A DNA stretch of 64,000 bases from Saprospiraceae bacterium (GTDB lineage Bacteria; Bacteroidota; Bacteroidia; Chitinophagales; Saprospiraceae), in assembly GCA_020631355.1 (NCBI GenBank), contig JAHDHL010000019.1, positions 41,463-105,462 of the forward strand, given 5' to 3'. A model generated the notes under the pieces. The model saw only the letters and a program-made list of their open reading frames with translations. It did no database searches and was not told the DNA's origin. Made by a program: the position numbers and the translations under genes. Below, in pieces: positions 1-9,243 of the stretch (its first letter is position 1; each line of letters begins with the position of its first letter).

Positions 1-1
1 A

Positions 2-1054
2 AAACGGGAGTTATCCCTACAACATACCGATACGGATGAAGAAGTTGCGGGTGTGGAGGAAGCAGAAGTCATCGAACGTAAGCCGGATGAATTACTATTG
101 AATCTCGGCATTCTTGATTTGATGAAAATCGGAGTGAGCCAGAATCATATCCGAACGGCATTCATCATTATCGGTCTGGGATTCAGTTTTGCCGGAAATC
201 TGGAAGACATATTCAAAATCAATTTCTTTGACCTATTCGTGGAAAATGCCGATTTCATTGGCAATACCTATATCTTCCCTTTGGTCTTCTTTCTTATCAT
301 TTCCTTTTTCATCACGCTTGTCCGAACGATACTGAAGCATTTTGATCTCAGGTTTTACAAGAGTCATGAGGGGTTCAAGGTCACATCGGGTTTATTCACC
401 CGTCAGGAGGTAGCACTAAGAAGGGAAAAGGTCCAAATCATACAATGGACGGACAATCCGATCAGGCGGATATTCAAGATTTTCACCTTGGATATCAAGC
501 AGGCCGTTTCGGGTATTGTTCGGAATAATAAGCAAAAAGCTGAAGTTCCCGGATGTTACCAACATCAGGTGGATGAAGTGTTGAAATCCTGTTTTCCAGA
601 TTTGGCGGATGAGGATTTTTCGGAACACCGAATTCATTCCGCCTTTGTCATCAGAAGATTCATCTATTTCGGATTGATTCCACTAGCTTTATTCCTAACC
701 CTTTATTTTATCTTGGAAAAGATTAATTTCCTTGTGATTGCTATTGCATTTCCTGTATTCGCATTATTGCTTCTTCTATTATTCCATAAGAAATATAGGG
801 TTTATGTTGGCACTCAATTCATCAAGATAAAAAAAGGATTCTTCGGGACTTCCAGGGCTGTTTTCCCATTATACAAGATACAAGCAGTGGAAATCGAGCA
901 ATCCATCTATCAGCGGAGAAAAGACCTCGCGAATGTATCCATACATACAGCCAACGGAACATTGACCATTCCATATTTCCCCTTGGAAAAAGCATTGGAA
1001 CTCAAGAATTATGCATTGTATAAAGTCGAATCGGAAAATCGTCCTTGGATGTAG
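2..1054 (+). CDS. PH domain-containing membrane protein, YdbT-like (5'-truncated by the window)
   Basis: The reading frame is open to the left window edge, so the GTG at 53 is probably internal and the true start lies outside. What is visible has membrane segments near residues 35-50, 70-90 and a long hairpin around 205-245 (counted from that GTG). Each membrane block is followed by a bacterial PH-like (bPH2) segment: one around 100-165 with the pattern GLFTRQE..LRREKVQII, the other around 245-320. Alternating hydrophobic hairpins and bPH2 domains are typical of the YdbS/YdbT family, membrane proteins of poorly defined role, usually encoded in YdbS-YdbT pairs; a partner may lie to the left. 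Convergent with the next gene. Family assignment is good, function unknown. Confidence 0.75.
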   Translation, partial: KRELSLQHTDTDEEVAGVEEAEVIERKPDELLLNLGILDLMKIGVSQNHIRTAFIIIGLGFSFAGNLEDIFKINFFDLFVENADFIGNTYIFPLVFFLIISFFITLVRTILKHFDLRFYKSHEGFKVTSGLFTRQEVALRREKVQIIQWTDNPIRRIFKIFTLDIKQAVSGIVRNNKQKAEVPGCYQHQVDEVLKSCFPDLADEDFSEHRIHSAFVIRRFIYFGLIPLALFLTLYFILEKINFLVIAIAFPVFALLLLLLFHKKYRVYVGTQFIKIKKGFFGTSRAVFPLYKIQAVEIEQSIYQRRKDLANVSIHTANGTLTIPYFPLEKALELKNYALYKVESENRPWM

Positions 1055-1108
1055 GAGAGCATTCAGTTCAATATAAGTTATACTAAAAATGATATCATTT
1101 ATTCCGTA

Positions 1109-2056
1109 CTATCTTGAAAGAATGGAATAGAAATAGGAATATTCGCGAATTATATTCTCGACATCTTCCCTGGACATGGAATTGTAATTATTATCTACTT
1201 TATCATCACCTGTACTACCATTCCATTCGATGTACTTAATTTCACATTCGCGTCCCAGGAACCTTGTATAATAATGTTTCTTCGTAAAATAGGGGTTAGT
1301 TTGTTTGAGGAAAATATCCTCGAATGATTTATTCATCTCCTGCATCAAATATTCCGAATCATAGACCTCCAAAAGTAACGCTACGGTAAAATCTATTCTT
1401 TCCTGCTCCTTGATGGTATCATTATAGAATCCCTCTGAAAAAACATACGGAATAATTAATTCCACCGCTTCGGAGTATTTCTTTTTGGCATCAAGTACCC
1501 TAGCATATAAAAAATCAATTTTTCTTTGAAGGGATTTTTTTTGATAGAAAGATGTAATCTTAGGTATATCTTTTTGAATCAAAAAAATATATTCCAGTGC
1601 TTTGTCATATTCTTTTTTATCAAAAAACAAATGGGCTAATTCAAAACAGACTTCTATTTTATCTTCAGAAAGATTTCCTGAATATGAAATATCATTATTC
1701 TCAATTTCTTCTATTTTCTTAATGAATTTTTCATTGTAAGACAGACTTTTTTCCTTATCACCAATCTTATCAGATAAAAGTGCGGCCTCCCTTAGAGAAG
1801 AAACCATCAGAATCGAGTCACCATCGAAATATGAAATATTCTTCTCTATTAAATCAAGAAAAAAATAATCAATTTCCTTTTGCTGTTCAGCGAGATACAT
1901 CCTGGCTTCAGATACGCTGTTGGAATCAAGCTGAAATTCTATTTCAAGTAGATTGAGAAAGTAACTTGCATGACCACTAAGATCTGGTTCCTGCGCACAC
2001 AAACATTGACCCACAAATAAAAAGATAACAATTAGAATTGTAGCAGTTGTTTTCAT
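1109..2056 (-). CDS. Secreted TPR-like hypothetical protein
   Basis: A 315-residue protein with a clear signal peptide (hydrophobic stretch at residues 4-18, cleavage likely after CAQ at about 21), so it is exported to the periplasm or surface. The mature part is rich in helices; pairs of amphipathic helices near residues 100-190 (patterns such as FELAHLFFDKKEYDKALEY) look like divergent tetratricopeptide repeats, which mediate protein-protein contacts. No catalytic motif is visible and no lipobox. The local sequence is more AT-rich than the neighbouring genes. It is followed upstream by a smaller secreted or anchored protein on the same strand but 129 bases away, so they need not be co-transcribed. 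Function not recognised. Confidence 0.7.
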   Translation of the reverse strand: MKTTATILIVIFLFVGQCLCAQEPDLSGHASYFLNLLEIEFQLDSNSVSEARMYLAEQQKEIDYFFLDLIEKNISYFDGDSILMVSSLREAALLSDKIGDKEKSLSYNEKFIKKIEEIENNDISYSGNLSEDKIEVCFELAHLFFDKKEYDKALEYIFLIQKDIPKITSFYQKKSLQRKIDFLYARVLDAKKKYSEAVELIIPYVFSEGFYNDTIKEQERIDFTVALLLEVYDSEYLMQEMNKSFEDIFLKQTNPYFTKKHYYTRFLGRECEIKYIEWNGSTGDDKVDNNYNSMSREDVENIIREYSYFYSILSR

Positions 2057-2185
2057 CGGTTCATATTATCTAAATGGTTTTAATCAATATAATTCTAATA
2101 TCCATTTTCAAAACAAATTTCACAATTCTGGATAATCCTCGAATCAGCATCATATGTTTTATCACCCTCCATATCATAAAGTATC

Positions 2186-2578
2186 CTAGAAACTAACCTG
2201 ATATCCTGCAAATGCATTATTCTCCGGAATAGCAAAATAGATACTGAACATTTCCGGAGGAATAGTATCCGGATACATCATCGAATTAGGGTCACTCGTC
2301 AGGGTGAATGATTGGAGTGGCAGGGTATCCACACCATTCACGGCAAGGTTATAATTCCCGATGATATATTCTTGGTCGTTAAGTACACTTGTGGAAATAG
2401 TCAGGACACCTTCTTGAATGGGAATATCATCCAAATTCCTGAGTACGATATGGGTATTTTCCAATGTTGCTTCGGCTTGGAAATCCACAAAGGTTTCTTC
2501 TTCTGAAGTTGCCCAATTCAAAAAGACGAATAACGCCAATACCACTAGGCTCAGACTTGTTCTTATCCAGTTTTTCAT
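2186..2578 (-). CDS. Hypothetical membrane-anchored or exported protein
   Basis: A 130-residue protein with one N-terminal hydrophobic segment (residues 8-24, LSLVVLALFVFLNWA) that could be an uncleaved anchor or a signal peptide, followed by a beta-rich extracytoplasmic domain of about 100 residues. Its ATG overlaps the stop of the upstream gene by four bases (ATGA arrangement), so it is translationally coupled to the VanZ-like gene and the two probably act together. No known domain is recognised and there is no cysteine for lipidation. Confidence 0.7.
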   Translation of the reverse strand: MKNWIRTSLSLVVLALFVFLNWATSEEETFVDFQAEATLENTHIVLRNLDDIPIQEGVLTISTSVLNDQEYIIGNYNLAVNGVDTLPLQSFTLTSDPNSMMYPDTIPPEMFSIYFAIPENNAFAGYQVSF

Positions 2579-2991
2579 GACTTCAAATATCTATTTAGTA
2601 GAATAGAAATAATGGTTACGATGGCATAAGAAAGCAAGTCCAAATCATCGTAGGTTCCCGAAAACCAACCGAAGCGTTGTCCCACCTCATGCACCAACGC
2701 TAGGGAAACGCATAAAGCCAGCCAATAGTGTCCTTGGGAATCGTCCGACCAGATGATATCCATGAATTGCAGCAAGGCAAACAACCAAAGCGCATCGGGT
2801 AAATTATAGATGATACTCTCAGGCAAATCGATTCCTGAGAGGTTCTCCCTCCATGTGGGTATCAGGGGTAATTCCATCGCCCATTGTACACAGATGACAG
2901 CAGCATCTCCCCATAGGCTGTAAATCATGGCTCCTATGAACAAGGGAAGTATCACCCTGCAAGAGATATGGACAAGATAAATTGGATTCAT
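2575..2991 (-). CDS. VanZ-like four-helix membrane protein
   Basis: A 138-residue integral membrane protein with about four hydrophobic helices. The central pattern, LPDALW followed by a helix, then HEVGQ and a G-T-Y-D-D-L-D-L motif, resembles VanZ-like proteins, in which acidic and histidine residues sit at helix ends after a 'GTFDxxDL' motif. VanZ confers low-level teicoplanin resistance in enterococci, but most family members are of unknown role. First gene of a two-gene operon with the exported protein at 2186-2578 (four-base overlap). Assignment rests on motif spacing only and is tentative. Confidence 0.6.
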   Translation of the reverse strand: MNPIYLVHISCRVILPLFIGAMIYSLWGDAAVICVQWAMELPLIPTWRENLSGIDLPESIIYNLPDALWLFALLQFMDIIWSDDSQGHYWLALCVSLALVHEVGQRFGWFSGTYDDLDLLSYAIVTIISILLNRYLKS

Positions 2992-3012
2992 TCAATTATT
3001 TTACCCTACAAA

Positions 3013-3052
3013 AATAGACAAGTCTTGAAATCTTTAAGATTCCAAGACTTGT
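3013..3052 (-). terminator. Intrinsic terminator of the 3111-4076 gene
   Basis: A 10-bp perfect inverted repeat (ACAAGTCTTG at 3018-3027, CAAGACTTGT at 3043-3052) encloses a second 6-bp repeat (AATCTT/AAGATT), giving one long hairpin. On the minus strand it is followed by CTATTTTT. It lies 59 bases after the stop of the minus-strand gene at 3111. Confidence 0.75.
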
Positions 3053-3110
3053 AAGGAAGATTCTTTCACTCCCCCGATACGAATTAATCTATTAACTAAA
3101 CACTATATTA

Positions 3111-4076
3111 CTATCTATTCGGTCTGATTACCACACCAAAGCCCATTCTTGTATCCCTATCCCCAAGTGTGGACGGTGGGATATAAGGTTCGAGATCATC
3201 AGCAGTAGGCATATTGCGGACTTTCTCGGCTACGAAAACTTCCTTTTCTTCCCTAATGTAAGCCAATGACTCATATGGATGCCAAGGCAAGGTATCCTTG
3301 AGAGGATAAGCTTCCGAACCGTAGGGAATACCCGTAGTCGGATAATCATCGGAATTCCCCCTGGCTCTTTGAGGCTTCGGAGTGGATGCTACGATGGGTT
3401 CTGAACGAGGATTGAATGTCGGCTCAATCACTTCGGGTTTTTGTGTGAGATTCAGGTCCAATTGGCTATCGGGTACCTGAACCAACCTACCTGTTTTCCC
3501 ATCAAAACGGCTGACGGCGACATCGACATCCACTCTATTGTTTCCGGTTCTTGCGAATCCGTCCGCATCCAATCCATTGAATGTACCCAAAGGCATATCT
3601 ACCTTATCCGTGTAGATGTATTGGTAATTGTCCTCTACATTAGCGGGTGACTCATTTGAGGAACTTACATTTTTCTTCTTCTTGGATGGTTGGATTGAAG
3701 CTGATGGTTGAACAGTTGATGCTATGCTAGGATTCTTATTCCCAGCCTCCTGATTGTTGGCGGATGATGCTCCATTATCCGTTTGGGATGATGTGGAATG
3801 CTTCTTGGGCTGGACATTGGTTCCATAATCAGCTTCCACAATCTCGACATCAACATTCGGTGTATTCTCGTCCATTCCATCATATAGATTCGACGGAGAA
3901 GAATCCTTTTTTGAAATGGCCTGTGTTTGGTCTTCTTGTGAGGTCATTCTCCAAACGAAGATAATGACCAAAAGTGCTAGGACAGCATAGAGTATACGAT
4001 TATTACTTGAACTCTCAGCCTTTTCGCCACCTCCCAATGGCTTTTTTGACTGAGCATTCGGTTGGGTCTTGCTCAT
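3111..4076 (-). CDS. Hypothetical single-pass membrane protein with a low-complexity extracytoplasmic region
   Basis: A 321-residue protein. Residues 1-27 are polar and rich in S, K, G and Q; residues 28-43 (ILYAVLALLVIIFVW) form one transmembrane helix with no cleavage site, so the bulk faces the periplasm. Residues 50-145 are disordered and rich in S, N, Q, K and P. The last 170 residues are more ordered and rich in P, D and Y. No catalytic motif or known domain is recognised. The shape (short cytosolic tail, one helix, disordered linker, small C-terminal domain) suits an envelope scaffold or tether, but that is inference. It stands alone with its own terminator at 3013-3052. Confidence 0.7.
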   Translation of the reverse strand: MSKTQPNAQSKKPLGGGEKAESSSNNRILYAVLALLVIIFVWRMTSQEDQTQAISKKDSSPSNLYDGMDENTPNVDVEIVEADYGTNVQPKKHSTSSQTDNGASSANNQEAGNKNPSIASTVQPSASIQPSKKKKNVSSSNESPANVEDNYQYIYTDKVDMPLGTFNGLDADGFARTGNNRVDVDVAVSRFDGKTGRLVQVPDSQLDLNLTQKPEVIEPTFNPRSEPIVASTPKPQRARGNSDDYPTTGIPYGSEAYPLKDTLPWHPYESLAYIREEKEVFVAEKVRNMPTADDLEPYIPPSTLGDRDTRMGFGVVIRPNR

Positions 4077-4225
4077 GGTATAGTATGTTTTGTTTTACGC
4101 GCTACACACGTTGCTAAGTGCGTGCTGCTAAAGTTAATGAATCAGTGTCATTTATTAAAGGATTCTGCCAACTTTATTATCGTCTATTGCCATGAAAATG
4201 AACAACATCAATGTCACTCTATCCA

Positions 4226-4274
4226 ACAGAAAAATCCCCTTACAAATGCTAACATCTCATTCATAAGGGGATTT
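4226..4274 (-). terminator. Intrinsic terminator of the S9 peptidase gene
   Basis: An 11-bp perfect inverted repeat: AAATCCCCTTA at 4232-4242 and TAAGGGGATTT at 4264-4274. Read on the minus strand, the stem ends in a T-run (ATTTTTC) just beyond 4232. It sits 24 bases after the stop of the minus-strand peptidase gene. Confidence 0.8.
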
Positions 4275-4297
4275 ACATTACAATAAATCAGAATAAC

Positions 4298-6739
4298 TTA
4301 TTCTGTACCTTTTGTTTTCTTAGGCTTATTCTTCACATATTTTTCCAACCATTCATCCTGTTCCCATAAAATATGAAGAATGGATTCCTTGGCTGCATAT
4401 CCATGACTTTCCTTGGGAAGCATCACCAAACGAACCGTCGCTCCCAATCCCTTGAGGGCATTGAAGTAGCGTTCGCTTTGCATCGGATAGGTACCTGAAT
4501 TGTTATCCGCCTCGCCATGAATGAGTAATAGGGGCGCATTCATCTTATCCGCATGCATGAAAGGAGACATCTCGTAATAAATATTGGGTGCTTCCCAATA
4601 ATTCCTTTCCTCACTCTGGAAACCGAATGGCGTAAGGGTTCTATTATACGCACCACTACGAGCTATTCCCGCCGCAAACAAATCCGAATGGGATAGCAGG
4701 TTGGCTGTCATGAATGCTCCATAAGAATGGCCTCCCACGGCAACTCTTTCCCTGTCAATATATCCTAGGTCATCCACAGCATCTATGGCTGCCTTGGCGT
4801 TACCCACAAGTTGGGTGATGAATGAATCATTGGGTTCTTCGTCACCCTCTCCGATGATTGGGAATGCTGCATCATCCAATACCGCATATCCTCGCATGAC
4901 CCAATAAATCGGCGAACCATAATATGGATAGGTAAATTCATTCGGATCATTGGTAACCTGCCCTGCACTTCCCTTATCCTTATATTCCCTCGGATAGGCC
5001 CACATCACCATCGGAAGCTTTTCCTTTTTCTCCATGTCATAGTCCGCAGGCAAGTACAATGTGGCGGATAATTCAACACCATCTGCTCTCTTATACTTGA
5101 TTAATTCCTTGTGGACATCCCCCATACTCTTAAATGGGTTATCGAATGAAGTAATCGCCTTGAGGTCATCCTTTTTGGAATTGATGTTCCTAAAGTAATA
5201 ATTGGGATACTCGGTAGGTGATTCTATACGAGTCAGTAGGATGCCTTTCTTCACATCAATCATGGAGGAGATATTCTCCAAATGCTCGTCCGAATCAGCT
5301 CTCCACAATCTTTCCTTTTTGAAATCACTGAGATTCATCTTATCCACGAAAGGACGTTTGCCCTTATCGGAGAAGCCATCTCCCATCATGTAGACATGAT
5401 TATCCACGATAGCCAGGGATGACCTACCGAACTCATTTTTTTCCGTAACGAAACTCCCCGGATCATTATACCTATCCTGATAATTCCTATCATAAATCAT
5501 CTTAGGAGCTACTTTAGGGTCAGATGGGTCGAATAGATAAGCTTTGGTAGTCCTGGAATTCCACCAGTAATCATAAGCTATGGCTATGTCCTTATTCCCC
5601 CAATCCATGGAATAGAAACGGTCCACTGTTTTGATGAGGAATTCTTTTTTTCCGCTGAAAGGAGCTTGCAACTGATATACCTCATCCCGGTGTTCCACCT
5701 CATTCTGAGGGTCCCCGCCATCCAATGCTTCTGTCCAATAGAGTGTAGCGGGATGGTCTCCTCTCCAACCTATATTCCTAGGGCCTTTCCTTACAGACAT
5801 GAAACCTTTGGGTAGGTCTTCCAATAACGGCACCTCCAATAAGGTCTTCAACTCCTTACCATCATTATCCATAATCTTAACCGTATACGGGAATCTACCA
5901 TAGGGTACGATATAGGAAAACGGACGTTGGATTTCCAACACGAGGATATAATTCCCATCAGGAGAGAATGACATTCCCCTATACATGGAAGTTTCCCTCC
6001 AGAGTTCTTTCTTGCCATCCAAGGTCACCTTGAATAATTGCGAGCGAACCAATTGTTCGAAATTGGCTTCGTCATTCACATTCTTCAATAAATCCTGATA
6101 TGTCCTGTTCTGTGCTTTCTTACCTCCAGAATTCTCTGATACGGTAGGGCCGGTAGGAACAACATTATCCTGAACCAATTTTTTCCTATCATCGGGGAGG
6201 TACTTGACCAAAAGTCCCTTACTATCCTTGAACCAAGTAAACGGACTTCCCATATTGGCATTGAGGCGGTCTTCGGTCAATTTACGCACCTTACCCGATT
6301 GAATATCCAAAATCCACAATTCCACACCCTTTGTTGTTGTGTGTGTAAAGGCCATTTGGGTTTCATCGGGAGACCAAGAAAAGTTAGCCAGTCGGGCATT
6401 GGCCGGCAATCCCTCTACTTTCTTTTCTTTTCCCTCCTTAGTTTTCTGGATGGATAGGCTCTTGTAATATCTGGCCCTACTCGATATGTTGGTTACGGGA
6501 TTGATTCTGAGCCCACCGAGTCGGAGTTCGGTTTCTGATAATTCCTGGATGGATTTGTAGGGGTCCCTGTAAATCAGGACCATATTTTCTGCCTTGGAAT
6601 CCATTCTGACCAATGGAGCAAGGGAAACATCCACTAAATCCAATATTTCCTTGGGTGGCTTTTGGTATTTGACTTCGATTTGTCCTTCTAAATGCATCAT
6701 GGGCAGCAAAAATAGCAGAAGTGGTATAAGTTTTTTCAT
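4298..6739 (-). CDS. S9 family prolyl-oligopeptidase-like serine peptidase (glutamyl-type)
   Basis: An 813-residue exported peptidase. The N-terminus has a signal peptide (residues 1-19, ending EGQ). Residues of about 60-540 form the beta-propeller part, with WD-type SPDE/SPDG repeats. About 560-800 form the alpha/beta-hydrolase domain. The triad is visible: Ser about 672 in GGHSYGAF, Asp about 745 in HGEADNNSG, His about 779 in ESHGY. The GGHSYG elbow and the long insert after GYAVLDDA resemble the glutamyl endopeptidase/acylaminoacyl branch of S9 and not classic prolyl oligopeptidase. It should degrade peptides in the periplasm or at the surface. Single gene with a terminator at 4226-4274. 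Confidence 0.9.
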   Translation of the reverse strand: MKKLIPLLLFLLPMMHLEGQIEVKYQKPPKEILDLVDVSLAPLVRMDSKAENMVLIYRDPYKSIQELSETELRLGGLRINPVTNISSRARYYKSLSIQKTKEGKEKKVEGLPANARLANFSWSPDETQMAFTHTTTKGVELWILDIQSGKVRKLTEDRLNANMGSPFTWFKDSKGLLVKYLPDDRKKLVQDNVVPTGPTVSENSGGKKAQNRTYQDLLKNVNDEANFEQLVRSQLFKVTLDGKKELWRETSMYRGMSFSPDGNYILVLEIQRPFSYIVPYGRFPYTVKIMDNDGKELKTLLEVPLLEDLPKGFMSVRKGPRNIGWRGDHPATLYWTEALDGGDPQNEVEHRDEVYQLQAPFSGKKEFLIKTVDRFYSMDWGNKDIAIAYDYWWNSRTTKAYLFDPSDPKVAPKMIYDRNYQDRYNDPGSFVTEKNEFGRSSLAIVDNHVYMMGDGFSDKGKRPFVDKMNLSDFKKERLWRADSDEHLENISSMIDVKKGILLTRIESPTEYPNYYFRNINSKKDDLKAITSFDNPFKSMGDVHKELIKYKRADGVELSATLYLPADYDMEKKEKLPMVMWAYPREYKDKGSAGQVTNDPNEFTYPYYGSPIYWVMRGYAVLDDAAFPIIGEGDEEPNDSFITQLVGNAKAAIDAVDDLGYIDRERVAVGGHSYGAFMTANLLSHSDLFAAGIARSGAYNRTLTPFGFQSEERNYWEAPNIYYEMSPFMHADKMNAPLLLIHGEADNNSGTYPMQSERYFNALKGLGATVRLVMLPKESHGYAAKESILHILWEQDEWLEKYVKNKPKKTKGTE

Positions 6740-6907
6740 GATTATGGTGGTTTTATATTTACCTATATCAGGATATTATCCTTTCGACAAATCCCGACAA
6801 TCAGTAATACCGGTTCTTATTCGATTAAAATCCTATGCGATACCATTAGAATGAGCCGGATAGGTGAGCAAAGGTTGCATACTTTTCATTCTAGGTACTG
6901 GCTGATG

Positions 6908-6948
6908 CCAAAATGGGTTATACTTTTCAAATGAAAGTATAACCCATT
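6908..6948 (-). terminator. Probable terminator of tatA
   Basis: A 15-bp perfect inverted repeat (6912-6926 with 6934-6948, stem core AATGGGTTATAC) with a 7-base loop. On the minus strand it follows the tatA stop by 28 bases and ends in a short T-run (TTTTGG). The T-run is weak, so termination efficiency is uncertain. Confidence 0.6.
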
Positions 6949-6976
6949 AAGATAAAAGTAATGCTGGAAAGCAAAA

Positions 6977-7201
6977 TTAATCCCTATTGGAACGTACCTT
7001 TTCCTTAGGTTGCTCCACTTTCATTCCATCCTTGATTTCTTGCTCGATAGAAGCCTTAGCACTATTGAACTCCCTGATTCCTTTTCCTAGGCCTCTAGCC
7101 AATTCGGGAATCTTCTTACCTCCAAACAACAAGAGCGCTAAAAGAAGCACAACTACTACTTCCCAAGGACCAAATGTGAATAACAATATATTGTTAACCA
7201 T
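6977..7201 (-). CDS. tatA: Sec-independent protein translocase subunit TatA/TatE
   Basis: A 74-residue protein when started at the ATG at 7201 (MVNNILLF); a frame-open extension to 7234 would add a non-conserved hydrophobic stretch and overlap the promoter, so it is rejected. It has the full TatA signature: one N-terminal membrane helix (FGPWEVVVVLLLALLLF), the hinge FGGKKIPELARGLGKGIREF forming the amphipathic helix, and a short charged tail. TatA oligomers form the pore that lets folded proteins with twin-arginine signals cross the inner membrane. No tatC is in this window. A GH1 enzyme at 56890 with an RRKFLEL signal is a plausible substrate. Confidence 0.92.
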   Translation of the reverse strand: MVNNILLFTFGPWEVVVVLLLALLLFGGKKIPELARGLGKGIREFNSAKASIEQEIKDGMKVEQPKEKVRSNRD

Positions 7202-7223
7202 AACTATCAATTTTATTCTACTA

Positions 7224-7231
7224 CAAATATA
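7224..7231 (-). promoter_or_regulatory. Bacteroidota -7 element upstream of tatA
   Basis: TATATTTG on the minus strand matches TAnnTTTG, the -7 box recognised by the Bacteroidota housekeeping sigma factor, 22 bases before the chosen tatA ATG. No good -33 TTTG is seen at the usual 19-23 base distance. Confidence 0.5.
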
Positions 7232-7331
7232 CAAATAACCTTTGTTGGATGTTCACTGTACAAATCCAATAGCGGTCTTTTAACGGTTTTGACTTTATTT
7301 TCTATCTACGGTTTAATCATTATCTATGATT

Positions 7332-7364
7332 AAGGGGCATTCTGAACCTGTCAGAATGCCCCTT
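7332..7364 (-). terminator. Probable terminator of the oxygenase gene
   Basis: A 14-bp perfect GC-rich inverted repeat (AAGGGGCATTCTGA at 7332-7345, its complement at 7351-7364) with a 5-base loop, 27 bases downstream of the oxygenase stop. The following T-run on the minus strand is poor (TTAATCAT), so it may act as a 3'-end stabiliser as much as a terminator. Confidence 0.6.
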
Positions 7365-7391
7365 GAAAATTTATTGATTCGTATCTGAAGA

Positions 7392-8345
7392 TTACTTCTT
7401 CAAACCAATTTGTCTCAATCTTTCATCCAAGTATTCACCTGCTGTAATCGGATCGTATCCCAAAGGTCTTTCTTCAGAAACACAGCTCCCCAAACAAGTC
7501 AAATCCATTGTGGACCTGGGGTGTAGGAAGAAAGGAATGGATAATCTTGGTGTGTGCCATAGTTCCCTAGGAGGATTCACAACCCTGTGGGTCGTGGACT
7601 TGAGATAGTCGTTGGTCAGGCGTTGTAACATATCACCAACGTTGACTACGATTTCATTTTCTCCAGGCAGTGCATCCAACCACTCTCCGTCCTTACTCAA
7701 AACCTGAAGTCCACCGGCAGAAGCACCCACCAAAAGGGTAATCAGATTGATATCCTCATGTTCCTCAGCCCTGATGGCAGAATCGGGTTCTTTCAGGATT
7801 GGAGGGTAATGAATGGCCCTCAATATTGAATTACCATTATGAATCTTGTCATTGAAGTAGTTCTCACCTAGATTCAGATAGATGGCAATGGCCTTAAGCA
7901 ATTCAGAACCTGACTTTTCAAAAGCCTGATATAATTCCCTACCCAAATCAGTGAATTCAGGTGTTTCATTCACATATATATTATCCGGATACTCGCTCTT
8001 AATGGCATCACCATCCTCTACTTCCTGCCCGATCTGGTAGAATTCTTTCAAATCCGCTACTTCGGATTGCTTGGCCTTTTCCCTACCGAATGATGTATAG
8101 CCCCTCTGGCCAGCTAACTCCACTACTTCGTATTTCCTCTTATTATCAACAGGCAAAGCAAAGAATTTCTTGGCATTATTGTAAAAACCATCTACCAAAT
8201 CCTTTGGCACACCATGATTCACTACACCAACGAAACCGATATGATGAAAAGCATCTCCTAATTCCTTAACGAATTCCTTACGTTGCTCCTCATTACCATT
8301 CACAAATTTATTTAAGTCTACTAATGGTATGGCTCTATCTGACAT
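7392..8345 (-). CDS. 2-oxoglutarate/Fe(II)-dependent oxygenase, isopenicillin N synthase family
   Basis: A 317-residue cytosolic enzyme starting at MSDRAIPLVDL (ATG at 8345). The frame is open to 8435, but that extension would overlap the upstream gene and a -7 element, and family members begin with the IPxxDL motif. The N-terminal DIOX_N domain covers about residues 5-120. The C-terminal 2OG-Fe(II) domain has HEDINLIT (the HxD iron ligands), a distal His in HRVVNPP and RLSIPFF, whose Arg and Ser bind 2-oxoglutarate. The family oxidises small molecules (antibiotic precursors, hormones, nucleobases); the substrate cannot be read from sequence. Neighbours are not biosynthetic, so a housekeeping role is more likely than antibiotic synthesis. 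Confidence 0.88.
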   Translation of the reverse strand: MSDRAIPLVDLNKFVNGNEEQRKEFVKELGDAFHHIGFVGVVNHGVPKDLVDGFYNNAKKFFALPVDNKRKYEVVELAGQRGYTSFGREKAKQSEVADLKEFYQIGQEVEDGDAIKSEYPDNIYVNETPEFTDLGRELYQAFEKSGSELLKAIAIYLNLGENYFNDKIHNGNSILRAIHYPPILKEPDSAIRAEEHEDINLITLLVGASAGGLQVLSKDGEWLDALPGENEIVVNVGDMLQRLTNDYLKSTTHRVVNPPRELWHTPRLSIPFFLHPRSTMDLTCLGSCVSEERPLGYDPITAGEYLDERLRQIGLKK

Positions 8346-8385
8346 TTTGTGTTTAGTTTTATGAAAAATATTCTCGTTTACAATA

Positions 8386-8393
8386 CAAAAATA
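8386..8393 (-). promoter_or_regulatory. Bacteroidota -7 element upstream of the oxygenase gene
   Basis: TATTTTTG on the minus strand matches TAnnTTTG, 40 bases before the oxygenase ATG, in the gap between it and the YugP-type gene. This supports independent transcription and the short start. No clear -33 box. Confidence 0.45.
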
Positions 8394-8412
8394 ATATTTC
8401 TTAATCAGAATA

Positions 8413-9117
8413 TTATCTTCTACCGCTACCTGCATACTTTAGAACAAAGAACAATACCATTACGATAGCGGATAAAGCTGCTGCAACGTAAGTCATTGCT
8501 GCTGCTCTTAATGCATCCTTTGCACCCTCATACTCTGCTCCGGAAGAAATCCCACTGGCTTCCAACCATTCCAATCCCCTCCTTGTCGCATCGAACTCAA
8601 CAGGTAAGGTCAACACACTGAAAAGCGCTGTTACTCCATATAGGGCAATCGCTATGAGGAGGATTATTGGATTCATACCGGCACCGAATACCCCACCCAG
8701 CGCAAACATCAACACAAACTGCTGTGCCTTGGAAGAAAACTGTACAAAAGGCACCAATGCAGAACGCATTTGCAAGAACGGATAATCGGTATCATGCTGA
8801 ATGGCATGCCCGACCTCGTGAGCTGCTACTGCTGCAGACATGATACTTCTTCCTCCATAAATGGCAGGGCTCAGACTCACTACCTTGGCCCTAGGATTGT
8901 AATGGTCGGTCAGGAATCCCTCTCCTTGTGTAATCCTCACTCCATCCACATTATAATGCTTCAACATCATATCCGCAATCTGTGCACCTGTATATCCGCT
9001 TCTCATCGGAACCGCGCCATACTTTTTGGCCTTGGCCTGAAGTCGCTGACCGATGAACATACCCAACAAGGACATTGCACCTGTAATCACCATGAATAAT
9101 ATATAACCACTGCTCAT
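8413..9117 (-). CDS. Zinc metallopeptidase of the YugP (DUF2296) family
   Basis: A 234-residue integral membrane protein. It has an N-terminal helix (residues 4-22), the zinc-binding HEVGH motif at about residue 102 within AAAVAAHEVGHAIQHD, and two or three helices in the C-terminal half. Length and layout match the YugP neutral zinc metallopeptidases, membrane proteases that are widespread and poorly characterised. The stretch DVDGVRI..GEGFLTDHYNP, ending just before the LSPAIYGG segment, is the conserved family core. The two His and the Glu of HExxH are intact, so it should be active. Substrate unknown. Confidence 0.9.
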   Translation of the reverse strand: MSSGYILFMVITGAMSLLGMFIGQRLQAKAKKYGAVPMRSGYTGAQIADMMLKHYNVDGVRITQGEGFLTDHYNPRAKVVSLSPAIYGGRSIMSAAVAAHEVGHAIQHDTDYPFLQMRSALVPFVQFSSKAQQFVLMFALGGVFGAGMNPIILLIAIALYGVTALFSVLTLPVEFDATRRGLEWLEASGISSGAEYEGAKDALRAAAMTYVAAALSAIVMVLFFVLKYAGSGRR

Positions 9118-9243
9118 TCGTCTAATTTTTTAGTATTTTACAATTGAACAAGTTAAATTGTTCTAATATTGAAAAGTGGAGTAGGAAAGTGAGGTTATCA
9201 AAATAAATCCTTTTCCAAACCTACCTTTTGATTGTGAAAAATA

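Noticed and set aside
6770..6782. AGGATATTATCCT palindrome upstream of the S9 peptidase
   Set aside because: AT-rich 13-base palindromes are expected by chance in this composition, and no promoter match lies beside it.
7202..7234. Extended tatA start at 7234
   Set aside because: The added residues contain the -7 promoter box and TatA proteins begin just before the FGPWE helix.
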